A DNA stretch of 64,000 bases from Candidatus Thioglobus autotrophicus (GTDB taxonomy: Bacteria; Pseudomonadota; Gammaproteobacteria; PS1; Pseudothioglobaceae). The notes below the pieces were generated by a model, which searched no databases, was not told the DNA's origin, and saw only the letters and a list, made by a program, of their open reading frames with translations. Of this stretch, positions 49,817-58,942 are shown one piece after another (the first letter of the stretch is position 1; every line of letters starts with the position of its first letter). The stretch covers positions 1-64,000 of the forward strand of contig JAKUUR010000003.1 in NCBI GenBank assembly GCA_022448455.1, in the 5' to 3' direction. Position numbers and translations under genes: made by a program.

Positions 49817-50827
49817 TTAATATTCATCCTTCGGTGACCAGGGCTTTCTATCACCCAATACACCAGAATCTTGTACCATTTGTGCGACACATTCTTCTTG
49901 CTTATATGCCATTACATGCACGCCACTGACGCCTTCAATCTCCTTCACCTGTTGCATTAGTTCAGTACAAATTTTCTGTCCTTCTTTTTTTTGATCCTGC
50001 GCACCCTCTAAACGTTTAAAAATTGAATCTGGGATATGGACCCCAGGAACGTTATTTTTTATCCATCTCGCAGTTCTCGCTGAAGCTAGTGTTCCGACGC
50101 CGGGCAAGAAAAAAGCTTTTTCTGTTAAACCTTTATCAACCGCTTTCGACATAAAATCTTTAAACATTGGCATATCAAAGCAATACTGAGTTTGAATAAA
50201 GTCTGCACCAGCATTTATCTTTTTTTCAAGTTGCAATATTCTGGATTCAACTGGCGGTACAAAAGGATTAATTGAAGTCCCAACAAACATTTGTGGAGGA
50301 TTAGTTATTGTTCTACCGCTCAAAAAAGAGCCTTCATCTCGAATTTGTTTAATTAGTGTAATAAGAGAGATGCTGTCTAAATCAAAAACACGCTTTGCTT
50401 CAGGATGATCACCCGCACTAACATCGTCTCCTGTTAATGCAAGAACGTTACAAACACTTAGAGCACCCGCACCCAAGAGATCTCCTTGTATGGCTATTCG
50501 ATTTCTATCACGACAAGAAATCTGCATAATAGGAGAATAACCAATATAACTGAGTAGCGCGCACACCACAACACTCGACATATGGCAATTCGCTCCAGAT
50601 CCGTCAGTCGCATTAATGGCATCAACAAAACCATCAAACAGGGTAGCTTGTTCAAAAACTTCATTTCTGTCGGTAGAGTCTGGTGGCGCAAGTTCAGCTG
50701 TCACTGTAAAATCTCCATTTCGTAATACGCGCTCAAATCTACCTCGAGAAATATGCCCCTCTAGCCCAGGTAGCAACTCTCCCGGGTGATAGGTATAAGC
50801 TTGATTATTTGTTTCTGGAATACTCAT
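49817..50827 (-). CDS. metF: Methylenetetrahydrofolate reductase MetF
   Basis: Interconverts methyl-THF and methylene-THF with a flavin. The 336-residue TIM barrel has TAELAPPDSTDR with the catalytic glutamate region, ALTGDD, and GADFIQTQYCFD. Together with the MetV-like gene two bases upstream it matches the two-subunit MetVF reductase of acetogens rather than the single-subunit biosynthetic MetF of E. coli. In this setting oxidation of methyl-THF is the likely direction, which needs a high-potential electron acceptor. Confidence 0.92.
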   Translation of the reverse strand: MSIPETNNQAYTYHPGELLPGLEGHISRGRFERVLRNGDFTVTAELAPPDSTDRNEVFEQATLFDGFVDAINATDGSGANCHMSSVVVCALLSYIGYSPIMQISCRDRNRIAIQGDLLGAGALSVCNVLALTGDDVSAGDHPEAKRVFDLDSISLITLIKQIRDEGSFLSGRTITNPPQMFVGTSINPFVPPVESRILQLEKKINAGADFIQTQYCFDMPMFKDFMSKAVDKGLTEKAFFLPGVGTLASARTARWIKNNVPGVHIPDSIFKRLEGAQDQKKEGQKICTELMQQVKEIEGVSGVHVMAYKQEECVAQMVQDSGVLGDRKPWSPKDEY

Positions 50828-50829
50828 TG

Positions 50830-51282
50830 TTAAGTTATCTGTTTGTCTTCTTTTGCAAGCCTAATCCAGGCGCTGCTTCCTCGATGTGAATGATCAACAG
50901 CAAATTGTATTTCTTGAATTGCAAGATTATTTTTCATTTTTTCCGAACCACTCCAAGCCTCAACCCAAACACATTTCATTTCCGGCTTGACTTCACAATT
51001 ACCATTAGCACGTACCCCACCACATGGACCATTTCTAAGTGTTTTAGGGCAATTCATGGGGCAAGCCATACCTGTAGAAGAGAGTACACAATTACCACAC
51101 ATTTGACAATCAAAAAGAAACCCCTTGACAATCTTTTCGGACCAAGTAATTGGTTTATCTAGCTTTCCCTTTGTGAGTTTATTGATAATGTTTAGGGTCG
51201 ATAATATCACTGGTGATGTTGCGTTATAGATCACCTCATAGGCCCTAGCATGTCTACTAGCAAAAAGTCTCGCTCTGTACAT
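50830..51282 (-). CDS. MetV-like methylene-THF reductase partner subunit
   Basis: A 150-residue protein of the methylenetetrahydrofolate reductase C-terminal (PF12225) type. It has eight cysteines between residues 59 and 104 in a CQMCGNC ... CPMNC ... CGG ... C ... C pattern that should hold zinc and/or an iron-sulfur cluster. In acetogens the related MetV binds MetF and links it to electron carriers. It starts one base after the DUF1638 stop and ends two bases before metF, so coupling is tight. Confidence 0.85.
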   Translation of the reverse strand: MYRARLFASRHARAYEVIYNATSPVILSTLNIINKLTKGKLDKPITWSEKIVKGFLFDCQMCGNCVLSSTGMACPMNCPKTLRNGPCGGVRANGNCEVKPEMKCVWVEAWSGSEKMKNNLAIQEIQFAVDHSHRGSSAWIRLAKEDKQIT

Positions 51283-51283
51283 G

Positions 51284-51934
51284 TTATTTCTCTTCTTCAG
51301 TTGCCAAAGGCACTAAATCGATTTCTTCAAAAACAGAATCAAGACCGCCTGTGCCAACCAATCTGTATTCATATTCAAATCCAAAATCTTTAGCATACTG
51401 CTCTGCATCTTTTTGCAACTGTTCATTTTCAGTTTGCGCCAAATAGACCAATTTTTTATAATTCTCAAAGTATATATCAAACAACTCAGGGTGCTTATCA
51501 AGACCCAAACCCTTAATCATTATTCGATGAAAATTTTTGACCAAGTAATCTGTAAGATAGAAAGTGCCCAGCTCTTGTTCTGATAATTGTTCGAATACAT
51601 CAGAGCCAGCAAAGAATTCATAACAGTGTGCGCCACTAATGCGCTTTGCATTATATTTTTTCAATACCCGGTCTAGAGCTCCGCCTGTTCCGCAGTCAGC
51701 ATAAGCGATGTATATCTCCTTATAAAGATGGGAATTCTCGGCCAAGTACTCTTCAACCCCAGGAGCAATCAGTTGCGGTGTATTATGCCAGCTGGCTGGT
51801 AGACACTGCAAATTGACTTTATCAGATAATGCTGGGTTTTGTTTTATCAGTCTCAGCAGATCGTATACAAGTGCCCCACAGCCTAAAACCAATCGTTTTT
51901 TAGCTGGATCGGTATTTTTCTTATCGATGACCAC
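51284..51934 (-). CDS. DUF1638 protein of corrinoid methyltransferase operons
   Basis: A protein of about 216 residues with no established function. It starts with a Rossmann-like KKRLVLGCGALVYDLLRLI and has conserved cysteines in IAYADCGTGGALDRVL and SGAHCYEFFAG. DUF1638 genes often accompany MttB-type methyltransferases and corrinoid proteins, which fits here. The start is uncertain: I choose GTG 51934, which overlaps the corrinoid gene by 14 bases; GTG 51943 and ATG 51991 are also in frame but overlap more. Confidence 0.75.
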   Translation of the reverse strand: MVIDKKNTDPAKKRLVLGCGALVYDLLRLIKQNPALSDKVNLQCLPASWHNTPQLIAPGVEEYLAENSHLYKEIYIAYADCGTGGALDRVLKKYNAKRISGAHCYEFFAGSDVFEQLSEQELGTFYLTDYLVKNFHRIMIKGLGLDKHPELFDIYFENYKKLVYLAQTENEQLQKDAEQYAKDFGFEYEYRLVGTGGLDSVFEEIDLVPLATEEEK

Positions 51935-52625
51935 GATTATCACGCAAGCCAAGAACGTGCTCTTCGGCCATTTCTGCGCTCCGTGCGGCATCTCGACCAT
52001 AGGCTGGTACACCTATAGAATCAGCAAACTCCTGATTAAGCGGTGCACCACCACACATAATATGTACATCTTTGCGCAAACCTCTTTTTTCCATCTCTTC
52101 TACAACAACGCCCATATAAGGCATCGTAGTTGTCAGAAGAGCAGACATACCTACAATTACTGGCCCATGCTCATCGATAGCTTCTAAGTAGTTTTCTACA
52201 GGGTTATTAATTCCTAAATTAATTATTTCAAAGCCAGAGCCTTCACACATCATGGCAACTAAGTTTTTGCCAATATCATGGATGTCGCCCTTAACAGTAC
52301 CAATTACAAACTTACCTAAAGAAGTATCTATTGCGGACTCAGCAAGAATAGGACGTAAAATTTTCATTCCACCTTTCATTGCTCCCGCACACTTAAGCAC
52401 CTCAGGAACAAATAAGATGCCATCTCTAAAATCAACACCAACAATTTTCATACCACCTACTAAAGCTTTGCCCAAGACATCATTCGCATCCCAGCCACGA
52501 GCAAGAAGTATTTCTGTACCTTCAGTGACTTCTTCATCGAGGCCGTCGTATAGGTCGTCTTGAATTTGCTCTACAAGCTCTTTATCATCTAGGTCGTTTA
52601 AATCAAAATCGTCTTCTTCACTCAT
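51921..52625 (-). CDS. Corrinoid (B12-binding) protein, MttC-like
   Basis: The methyl carrier of the system, 234 residues. A four-helix B12-binding cap (about residues 20-95) precedes the Rossmann B12 domain with the base-off motif D114-x-H116-x-x-G119 in GDIHDIGKN. Later GGAPLNQEFADSIG is the lower loop of the B12 pocket. The first 40 residues are very acidic, unlike most MttC proteins. It is the first gene of the operon; ATG 52625 follows AAGGGG. Confidence 0.93.
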   Translation of the reverse strand: MSEEDDFDLNDLDDKELVEQIQDDLYDGLDEEVTEGTEILLARGWDANDVLGKALVGGMKIVGVDFRDGILFVPEVLKCAGAMKGGMKILRPILAESAIDTSLGKFVIGTVKGDIHDIGKNLVAMMCEGSGFEIINLGINNPVENYLEAIDEHGPVIVGMSALLTTTMPYMGVVVEEMEKRGLRKDVHIMCGGAPLNQEFADSIGVPAYGRDAARSAEMAEEHVLGLRDNRGHR

Positions 52626-52837
52626 CTTTTCCCCTTAGGTTAAAGTAATATGAATTACTCAAAAAACCGGTAAGATACCCTTAATTATTTTCGGTGTCAA
52701 TCATTAAATTTAAATTTTAGACTATTATTCTTGGTTCTATAAAAAGTTTGATAATTCTACCCATAAGTTGTTGTAATTAAATAAAAAAATACTAATCAAT
52801 AAACATGAAATAAATCACTCATAAAAGATGAAATAAA
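52626..52837 (-). promoter_or_regulatory. Upstream region of the corrinoid methyltransferase operon
   Basis: A 212-base AT-rich gap between the amidotransferase stop and the corrinoid protein start. It must hold the operon promoter. I find no B12-box, so no cobalamin riboswitch is apparent. The 11-base word ATGAAATAAAT occurs at 52805 and 52828, the second overlapping the gap edge. No confident promoter boxes. Confidence 0.4.
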
Positions 52838-53551
52838 TTAACCTATAGTAGACATAAAGTTTCTATAAATTTGCCTTGCACAACTCAAACATTGAGCCAT
52901 ATTAGCATCACTATCTGACTTCAAATCCAATAAGGCCTCATTACCGAGTGTCGAACTTAATGCTTCTGCATAAGCTGGTACAGCTCCCCAGTTGTCTACA
53001 GTATCGGGTTCAATCTCCACATGATATTGCATAGACCATGCATTAGAACCAATACGCATTGCTTGAACGGAGCAAACCTCTGATTTAGCTAGAATAATGG
53101 CACCTTCTGGAGCTTGAGCAACTCTCACTGAATGCCATTGGAGACATTTTTGTTTATCGGCTGTACCTTGAAAGAGAGGGTCTACTTTTCCCTCTTCTGT
53201 GAGCTCTATTTCAAGGACACCAATCTCAGGGGTCTTTTGTGGTCCACACGTCCCTCCCAATGCATCAGCTAATAGTTGATGCCCAAGGCATAACCCCAAA
53301 TAAGGCTTACCTAAAACACTCACCCATTCACGAATGGCTGCCTTTTCCGCAACCAGCCAAGGACATTCTTCAATATCCCAAACATCCATCGGGCCACCCA
53401 TCACCCAAAGCGCATCGTACTCATTTAAATTAGGAATCGGTTCTCCAAGATGTAGGTTAACCGCATCCCATTCGACTTTGTCTTCTGCTAAAAACTGTCT
53501 AAGTGAGCCTGGATGCTCACAATCGATATGCTGAAAAACGAGTACACGCAT
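52838..53551 (-). CDS. Class I glutamine amidotransferase-like protein
   Basis: A stand-alone type 1 GATase domain of 237 residues. The nucleophile elbow GLCLGHQ has the cysteine at residue 88, and the His-Glu pair is in QYHVEIEPD. It could hydrolyse a gamma-glutamyl amide or a related substrate; sequence resemblance is to the GMP-synthase-like group, whose members have varied roles. The ATG at 53551 follows GGAG by eight bases. It precedes the corrinoid operon on the same strand and diverges from an MFS gene. Confidence 0.88.
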   Translation of the reverse strand: MRVLVFQHIDCEHPGSLRQFLAEDKVEWDAVNLHLGEPIPNLNEYDALWVMGGPMDVWDIEECPWLVAEKAAIREWVSVLGKPYLGLCLGHQLLADALGGTCGPQKTPEIGVLEIELTEEGKVDPLFQGTADKQKCLQWHSVRVAQAPEGAIILAKSEVCSVQAMRIGSNAWSMQYHVEIEPDTVDNWGAVPAYAEALSSTLGNEALLDLKSDSDANMAQCLSCARQIYRNFMSTIG

Positions 53552-53716
53552 TGATAAACTCCTATTCTATGATTATGTAATAACCAGCAAACTATACCAG
53601 TTTAGTAACCATCAAGATATAACTAGAATAGCTAGATTGTATATTAATAATAATATATTAGAAAATCAAATCATTGTGGTTATACTGTCGCTTTGTCACT
53701 GCTCAAAACAAAGAAC

Positions 53717-54937
53717 ATGGGTCAATACAAGAAATTATTAAGTTTTTCAATCATTGCCGCCTGCATACTTTTGACAATTAACTTCGGTTTCAGGTCTTCA
53801 CTAGGTCTGTTCTTAAAGCCTGTATCAGAGTCATTCGGTTATGGTCGTGAAATTTTTGCCTTCTCTTTGGCGTTACAAAATCTCTTTTGGGGTTTATCTC
53901 AGCCCATAGCAGGAGCTATTGCTGACAAATATGGCACTGCAAAAGTAATAATAGTCGGCGCAATACTCTATGCACTAGGTCTCTACATTACGGCAACTGC
54001 AGATGGATTTCTTGACCTTCACTTAGGTGCTGGCATCTTAATAGGAATGGGAATTGCAGGTACAGGCCTAGGCGTTGTTCTACCCGCAATGGCTAGAATG
54101 GTTAGACCCGAAAAAAGAGCTATTGCTTTAGGTGTTGGAACTGCAGCAGGCTCAGCAGGACAATTCTTATTCATACCGGTAGCAAGAGAATTTCTTGTCG
54201 CTTATGGCTGGCAAATGGCACTCGTGATAATGGCAATAGGTTCCCTATCAATGATCCTTTTTGCACCCGCTTTCAAGAACCATGACGCAAGCAGCTCTGA
54301 GATAGACAACGAACCAAGACAAAATCTTCGGGAGGCGCTTAGCGAGGCATCTAATCACATTCACTACTGGCTACTTATTGCAGGTTTTTTTGTTTGTGGT
54401 TTTCAGCTAGCCTTTATTACTGTTCATATGCCTGCTTATCTCTCAGACAACGGTTTTGATAGCTCTGTAGCTGCGGCAAGTTTATCAATTATTGGACTAT
54501 GTAATATCATAGGCTCTCTAACTGCTGGTCATCTTTCTGGACTCTACTCGAAAAAATGGATACTAGCGTTTATTTATGGAGCAAGGTCAATAGTTATTGT
54601 GCTATTTCTTATAATTCCTATTACAACTTTCACGGTTTATGCCTTCTCCTTTGCCACCGGATTGCTTTGGTTAGCAACAGTGCCACCAACTTCAGGCTTG
54701 GTAGCACAGATGTTTGGTCTGAGATACATGGGAACCTTATACGGTGTTGTATTTTTAAACCACCAAATAGGTTCTTTTTCTGGAGTATGGCTGGGCGGCT
54801 ACCTGTTTGATACTACTGGTTCTTATGATCAAGTGTGGTGGTGGGCGGCAATAATTGCAGCAATTACCGCGATTATTCACGTCTTCATTGATGAACGCCC
54901 AGTTGAAAGACTAAGGTTTGCTGAAAAAGTCATCTAG
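53717..54937 (+). CDS. MFS transporter next to the methyl-transfer operon
   Basis: A 406-residue permease with about twelve hydrophobic helices and a motif A-like GAIADKYGTAKV loop. It resembles the oxalate/formate antiporter-like branch of the MFS, which often carries monocarboxylates. A formate or substrate carrier for the adjacent C1 cluster is an inference. I start it at ATG 53717; a TTG at 53693 is in frame but lacks a ribosome site. It converges on the Pr6Pr-type gene. Confidence 0.85.
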   Translation: MGQYKKLLSFSIIAACILLTINFGFRSSLGLFLKPVSESFGYGREIFAFSLALQNLFWGLSQPIAGAIADKYGTAKVIIVGAILYALGLYITATADGFLDLHLGAGILIGMGIAGTGLGVVLPAMARMVRPEKRAIALGVGTAAGSAGQFLFIPVAREFLVAYGWQMALVIMAIGSLSMILFAPAFKNHDASSSEIDNEPRQNLREALSEASNHIHYWLLIAGFFVCGFQLAFITVHMPAYLSDNGFDSSVAAASLSIIGLCNIIGSLTAGHLSGLYSKKWILAFIYGARSIVIVLFLIIPITTFTVYAFSFATGLLWLATVPPTSGLVAQMFGLRYMGTLYGVVFLNHQIGSFSGVWLGGYLFDTTGSYDQVWWWAAIIAAITAIIHVFIDERPVERLRFAEKVI

Positions 54938-54942
54938 ACTGG

Positions 54943-55584
54943 TTATCTCTGCAACCTTGAAGATAGGTTGACTGTCGCCCTAACAAAATAACCAATACCC
55001 AAAATAACCAGCAATATCACTAAACCATTGAACAGCACCTTAGGGTAGCCTATGACATTGACATCGAAAAAGGGGTAAGGATACTTGTCAATTAACTCGC
55101 CCCGTAGGATGACATAGATTCCATAAATCACTGGATAAATTTCCCAAAGAATCGGTGTTCGTTTAGGAATTTGGGTTTTGGGTGGAAATACTAGCCAGAT
55201 TATAAGTAACGCACTTGGTACAATATAATGGTTCAAATAATTCGTCACTGCCTCCATGCCATCAGGCGACCAATAATCATTTAAAAGTACATGAAACCCA
55301 ATAGCAATCCAAAGCATGGATGTTACAACACAACCAAAAACTTTGGGTGTAGCAAAAACTTTTCCTATTCGAGAATTAGGCAATAGACCCACAATAGTAA
55401 GAACAACAGTAGCAAAAGTATTTGTAAGAATGGTGAAATAAGCCAACATATTAATGACAACTTGACTAACAGAATTGTCTTCAGCGATTGCCCTATTAAT
55501 AGAAATAATGAACTGAACACTGACTCCAAATAATGCCAGCATACCGATTAGCAATAATGTGTAACGCTCAAAAGCCTTATTCAT
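54943..55584 (-). CDS. Pr6Pr-type six-helix membrane protein
   Basis: A 213-residue integral membrane protein with six predicted helices. Histidines and prolines lie at helix ends (GFHVLLNDYWSPDG, YLNHYIVPSALLIIWLVFPP). The pattern matches the Pr6Pr/FAR-17a-like family, for which no firm bacterial function is known. It lies five bases downstream of modC on the same strand, so it may be cotranscribed with modABC. Confidence 0.75.
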   Translation of the reverse strand: MNKAFERYTLLLIGMLALFGVSVQFIISINRAIAEDNSVSQVVINMLAYFTILTNTFATVVLTIVGLLPNSRIGKVFATPKVFGCVVTSMLWIAIGFHVLLNDYWSPDGMEAVTNYLNHYIVPSALLIIWLVFPPKTQIPKRTPILWEIYPVIYGIYVILRGELIDKYPYPFFDVNVIGYPKVLFNGLVILLVILGIGYFVRATVNLSSRLQR

Positions 55585-55589
55585 AGTAC

Positions 55590-56651
55590 CTATGATAACA
55601 ATGCAACACTCTTTATTTGTGCGTATACCTGTTTTCCAGGATTAAGCTTAAGCAGTTCAGCCGATTTACGTGTTATACAAGACAACATAGTAACGTCTTT
55701 TATTTTTAGTCGAACCATCACTTGCGATCGGCCCTCTGGAACTATTTCATCCACTATTGCTGAGAAAATATTCAGAATACTAGTATCAGTTTGTAGCTCT
55801 TGAGTTAGGCTCACGTCACGCGCTGAAACTCTTAAACGCACTTTACTTTCCAATGGCAATTCCCTATCCGTTACAGTGAACTGACCACCAGAAAAATTAA
55901 GATACATCAGATTAAACCGGTCGTCATGACCAACAACTGTAGCTTCAATCAATGAGGTCGCATCACCACCATGAGAGATGGGAAGATCAAACCTAGTCAG
56001 CATCTCATCAATGGCACCACTTCCAACAACACTCCCCTCTTCCAGTAGCACTAGATGATCCGCCAATCGTGAGGCCTCATCGGGTGAGTGTGTGACATAG
56101 ATGAGTGGAATATCTAGTTCATGATGAAGAGAATCAAGATAAGGCAAAATTTCCTTCTTTCGCTTTAAATCTAGAGCTGACAGAGGTTCGTCCATCAATA
56201 AAATATCGGGATTAACTGCCAAAGCTCTCGCAATAGCTACTCGCTGCCTCTCCCCTCCAGATAACTGTTCTGTTGTCCTCTCAAGTAATGGCCTTATATC
56301 TAATAAATCCAGTGCACGTCCCATAAAATCTTTTCCCGCTTCTTTTGCTCGCCTAGCTCCATACTCAAGATTCCCTCGCACATTTAGATGATCAAATAGG
56401 CTAGCCTCCTGAAAAACATAGCCAACTGAACGCATGTGTGGTGGTATAAAATTTTTGCCATCCTGCCAAATCGAGTCACCCACTTTTAGAAACCCATCAT
56501 CACTTTTTTCCAAGCCAGCAAGAGCTCGCAATAATGTGGTCTTACCACAACCCGAAGATCCAAAGACGACAGTGACCCCTTTAGCAGGAGCACAAAACTC
56601 CACATCTAGAGTAAAACCCCCTTGCTTAATTTTTAGCTGACACTCAATCAT
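55590..56651 (-). CDS. modC: Molybdate ABC transporter ATP-binding protein
   Basis: The ATPase of molybdate uptake, 353 residues. Walker A is [16 protein letters not shown], the signature is [15 protein letters not shown] and Walker B is [14 protein letters not shown]-terminal TOBE/Mop domain from about residue 290 would sense oxyanion. It overlaps modB by four bases (ATGA). Confidence 0.95.
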   Translation of the reverse strand: MIECQLKIKQGGFTLDVEFCAPAKGVTVVFGSSGCGKTTLLRALAGLEKSDDGFLKVGDSIWQDGKNFIPPHMRSVGYVFQEASLFDHLNVRGNLEYGARRAKEAGKDFMGRALDLLDIRPLLERTTEQLSGGERQRVAIARALAVNPDILLMDEPLSALDLKRKKEILPYLDSLHHELDIPLIYVTHSPDEASRLADHLVLLEEGSVVGSGAIDEMLTRFDLPISHGGDATSLIEATVVGHDDRFNLMYLNFSGGQFTVTDRELPLESKVRLRVSARDVSLTQELQTDTSILNIFSAIVDEIVPEGRSQVMVRLKIKDVTMLSCITRKSAELLKLNPGKQVYAQIKSVALLS

Positions 56652-57337
56652 TGGTTATCACTTTGCATAAGTGAGAATCGACGATTAAAAATATAGACCA
56701 TCATCAACATTAAAAAGGAAAGCAACAACAATCCTCCAGCAAGCCAGTGCGCCTGTCCATACTCAAGTGCCTCAACATGGTCATAGATTGCAATCGAGAG
56801 GACTTGAGTTTCACCAGGGATATTGCCACCAATCATCAACACAACGCCAAACTCTCCTACTGTATGAGCAAATCCTAATACAGCAGCAGTTATAAAACCA
56901 GAACGTGCTAATGGCACTGCAATACTAAAAAACCGGTCTAGTGGTGAAGCACGTAAAGTGGCAGCAACCTCCATTGGGCGACGACCAATTCCACTAAAAG
57001 CATTCTGCAGGGGTTGAACCACAAAAGGCATCGAGTAAATGACAGAGCCGACTACCAGACCTGTAAAAGTGAAAGCTATCGATGCTCCTCCGAGCGACTC
57101 TAACATTCCACCAACTGGACCGTTAGGCCCAAGAGTTATCAGCAGATAAAAACCTAATACTGTTGGAGGTAATACTAATGGAAGTGCAATTATAGCTTCC
57201 AATATAGTTTTTAGTTTCCAGCGGGTTTGCGAAAGCCACCATGCAAGTGGTGTTCCTAATAACAAAAGAATAAGTGTACTAACTCCTGCCAGCTTTAATG
57301 TAATGAAAAGAGCAGTAATATCAAATTCGTTTAACAT
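56648..57337 (-). CDS. modB: Molybdate ABC transporter permease
   Basis: A 229-residue inner-membrane protein with five helices. The EAA-loop that docks on ModC reads [20 protein letters not shown] near residue 140. It starts within the modA stop codon (TAATG, one-base overlap). Confidence 0.95.
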   Translation of the reverse strand: MLNEFDITALFITLKLAGVSTLILLLLGTPLAWWLSQTRWKLKTILEAIIALPLVLPPTVLGFYLLITLGPNGPVGGMLESLGGASIAFTFTGLVVGSVIYSMPFVVQPLQNAFSGIGRRPMEVAATLRASPLDRFFSIAVPLARSGFITAAVLGFAHTVGEFGVVLMIGGNIPGETQVLSIAIYDHVEALEYGQAHWLAGGLLLLSFLMLMMVYIFNRRFSLMQSDNQ

Positions 57338-58113
57338 TATGGTAAGCCATATCCAGATTCATAAGTAATACTCAAAGACTCATCGCTTTTAACAAAGGAC
57401 AGAAATTCTCTCCCAATATAACTGTCCTTTAATAGAACTGCTTGTTGCTCTATTGGTTTATAAATCGACTGAGGCACCTCCCAGAATGAGCCATCAATGG
57501 AGAGACCGGGGTTCATAATTTGTGAATAAGCAACAAATCCTAGTTTAGCATTACCACTACTGATAAACTGGAATGTCTGTGCAATATTTGCACCCTGCAC
57601 TAACCTCTCTTTCAAATTCGTCCAAAGTTTGAGTGACTTTAAAGCTTCTTCAGCAGATTTTCCATATGGAGAAAGTTTAGGATTGGCTATGGCCAAATAT
57701 CGAAAATCTTTCTTATTGAGTACTTCCCCTTTTGAGTCAACATAGTTATCTATTGAACTCCAAAGAATTAATTTACCAAGTGCATAGGTAAACCTCGTTC
57801 CAGCTACGATTTTTCCTTCTTGCTCCAACAGTCTTGCTCGCTCTATGTCTGCAGAAAAAAATATGTCAAAAGGGGCGCCATTCATGATTTGGGCATAATG
57901 TTTACCTGAAGAGCCAGGAATTAGTATCACTTTGTGATGTCCTGTAGAGCCGGCTGTTTTTAACTCATAGCGCTTTGCAATTACTTTCATGGTTGGATAA
58001 AAGTTACTTGCTACGGCAACTTTTATCTCGTCAGCAACTGCCTGAGAAGTGCCCATTAGACATCCAAACAAAACAAAAAAACAAGTGAGTGACTTAAGTT
58101 TAGTTTTTCTCAT
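57337..58113 (-). CDS. modA: Molybdate-binding periplasmic protein
   Basis: The extracytoplasmic receptor of the molybdate transporter, 258 residues. A signal peptide (basic MRKTKLK, then a hydrophobic core ending in SQAVADE) occupies about the first 28 residues. [17 protein letters not shown] is the ModA beginning, and [11 protein letters not shown] forms part of the oxyanion pocket. No ModE operator is obvious upstream, and no modE lies in the window. Molybdenum could serve sulfite- or amine-oxidising enzymes elsewhere. Confidence 0.95.
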   Translation of the reverse strand: MRKTKLKSLTCFFVLFGCLMGTSQAVADEIKVAVASNFYPTMKVIAKRYELKTAGSTGHHKVILIPGSSGKHYAQIMNGAPFDIFFSADIERARLLEQEGKIVAGTRFTYALGKLILWSSIDNYVDSKGEVLNKKDFRYLAIANPKLSPYGKSAEEALKSLKLWTNLKERLVQGANIAQTFQFISSGNAKLGFVAYSQIMNPGLSIDGSFWEVPQSIYKPIEQQAVLLKDSYIGREFLSFVKSDESLSITYESGYGLP

Positions 58114-58352
58114 AATTTATAATTGGATGACATAAATATGTATAGTAAAAATGAATATAATTTAACTGCTCTGCAGATATAAACGGAATACTAGATGATA
58201 AAAATAAAACTAACATTCCATTTTAAACTGAAAGAGTTATTTAGTTAATAAAAACAGGCTCTTTCAAGCCCCCATAATTGCATTCAAGTATGTTAATATA
58301 GCGCCCTAACTATCGTTAGAATTTATGTTGTTTAAATTTACTGAGTAAAGCC

Positions 58353-58889
58353 ATGTCACTAAAAAAAATACTATCTCTTTTTTTATTATCATTCATTCTA
58401 ATTGGAAGTTCTAATGCTGACTACGGAGATGGAGATAATGCTTATGCAGAAGGTGACTATCAAGGGGCGATTCTTGAATGGCTTCAAGTTGCCGAGCAAG
58501 GAGATGCTAGAGCACAATATAATGTAGCTTGGATGTATGCACATGGCAAGGGAACAGCTCAGGATTTTCAAGAGGCCGCTACTTGGTATGAAAAATCAGC
58601 TGATCAAGGCTATGTTGATGCACAATACAATTTAGCAAACCTGTACCTTAGAGGAAATGGTGTAACTCAAAACGATTATCTCGCTTTCAGTTGGTTTATA
58701 AAGGCTGCTGAACAGGGTGATGCGCCTGCACAATACAACCTTGGTCGCATGTATCTTCTCGGTAAAGGTTCTGATAAAAATATACTTGAAGCCAGATTTT
58801 GGATGAAACTTGCCATTGAGAATGATGATGAGTACATTCAAATCCTTGCTCAAGAAGTTTGGGATGAATATAAACTTGGCTCTTATTAG
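58353..58889 (+). CDS. Secreted Sel1-like repeat protein
   Basis: A 178-residue protein with a signal peptide (MSLKKILSLFLLSFILIGSS) followed by three to four Sel1-like TPR repeats. The repeat cores read AQYNVAWMYAHGKG, AQYNLANLYLRGNG and AQYNLGRMYLLGKG, spaced by 36 residues. Such repeats mediate protein contacts, usually in the periplasm or at the envelope. No partner is suggested by its neighbours. Confidence 0.9.
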   Translation: MSLKKILSLFLLSFILIGSSNADYGDGDNAYAEGDYQGAILEWLQVAEQGDARAQYNVAWMYAHGKGTAQDFQEAATWYEKSADQGYVDAQYNLANLYLRGNGVTQNDYLAFSWFIKAAEQGDAPAQYNLGRMYLLGKGSDKNILEARFWMKLAIENDDEYIQILAQEVWDEYKLGSY

Positions 58890-58942
58890 CTAGGATAAAT
58901 AATCAAGCGATCACAGTTCACTTTGTAGTTTTTTATTTATAA

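Noticed and set aside
51813-52187. A 124-codon plus-strand open frame over the DUF1638 and corrinoid genes
   Set aside because: Antisense shadow of conserved genes with no ribosome site.
52626-52837. Cobalamin riboswitch ahead of the corrinoid operon
   Set aside because: Position would be apt, but I could not find a B12-box or the surrounding stems on the minus strand.
52805-52838. ATGAAATAAAT direct repeat near the amidotransferase stop
   Set aside because: Simple A/T-rich sequence with only two copies; no link to a feature.
58114-58352. ModE operator or molybdenum-cofactor riboswitch upstream of modA
   Set aside because: No TATATA-type inverted repeat in the modA leader; the only small inverted repeat (58306-58319) is too short and lies nearer the Sel1 gene.
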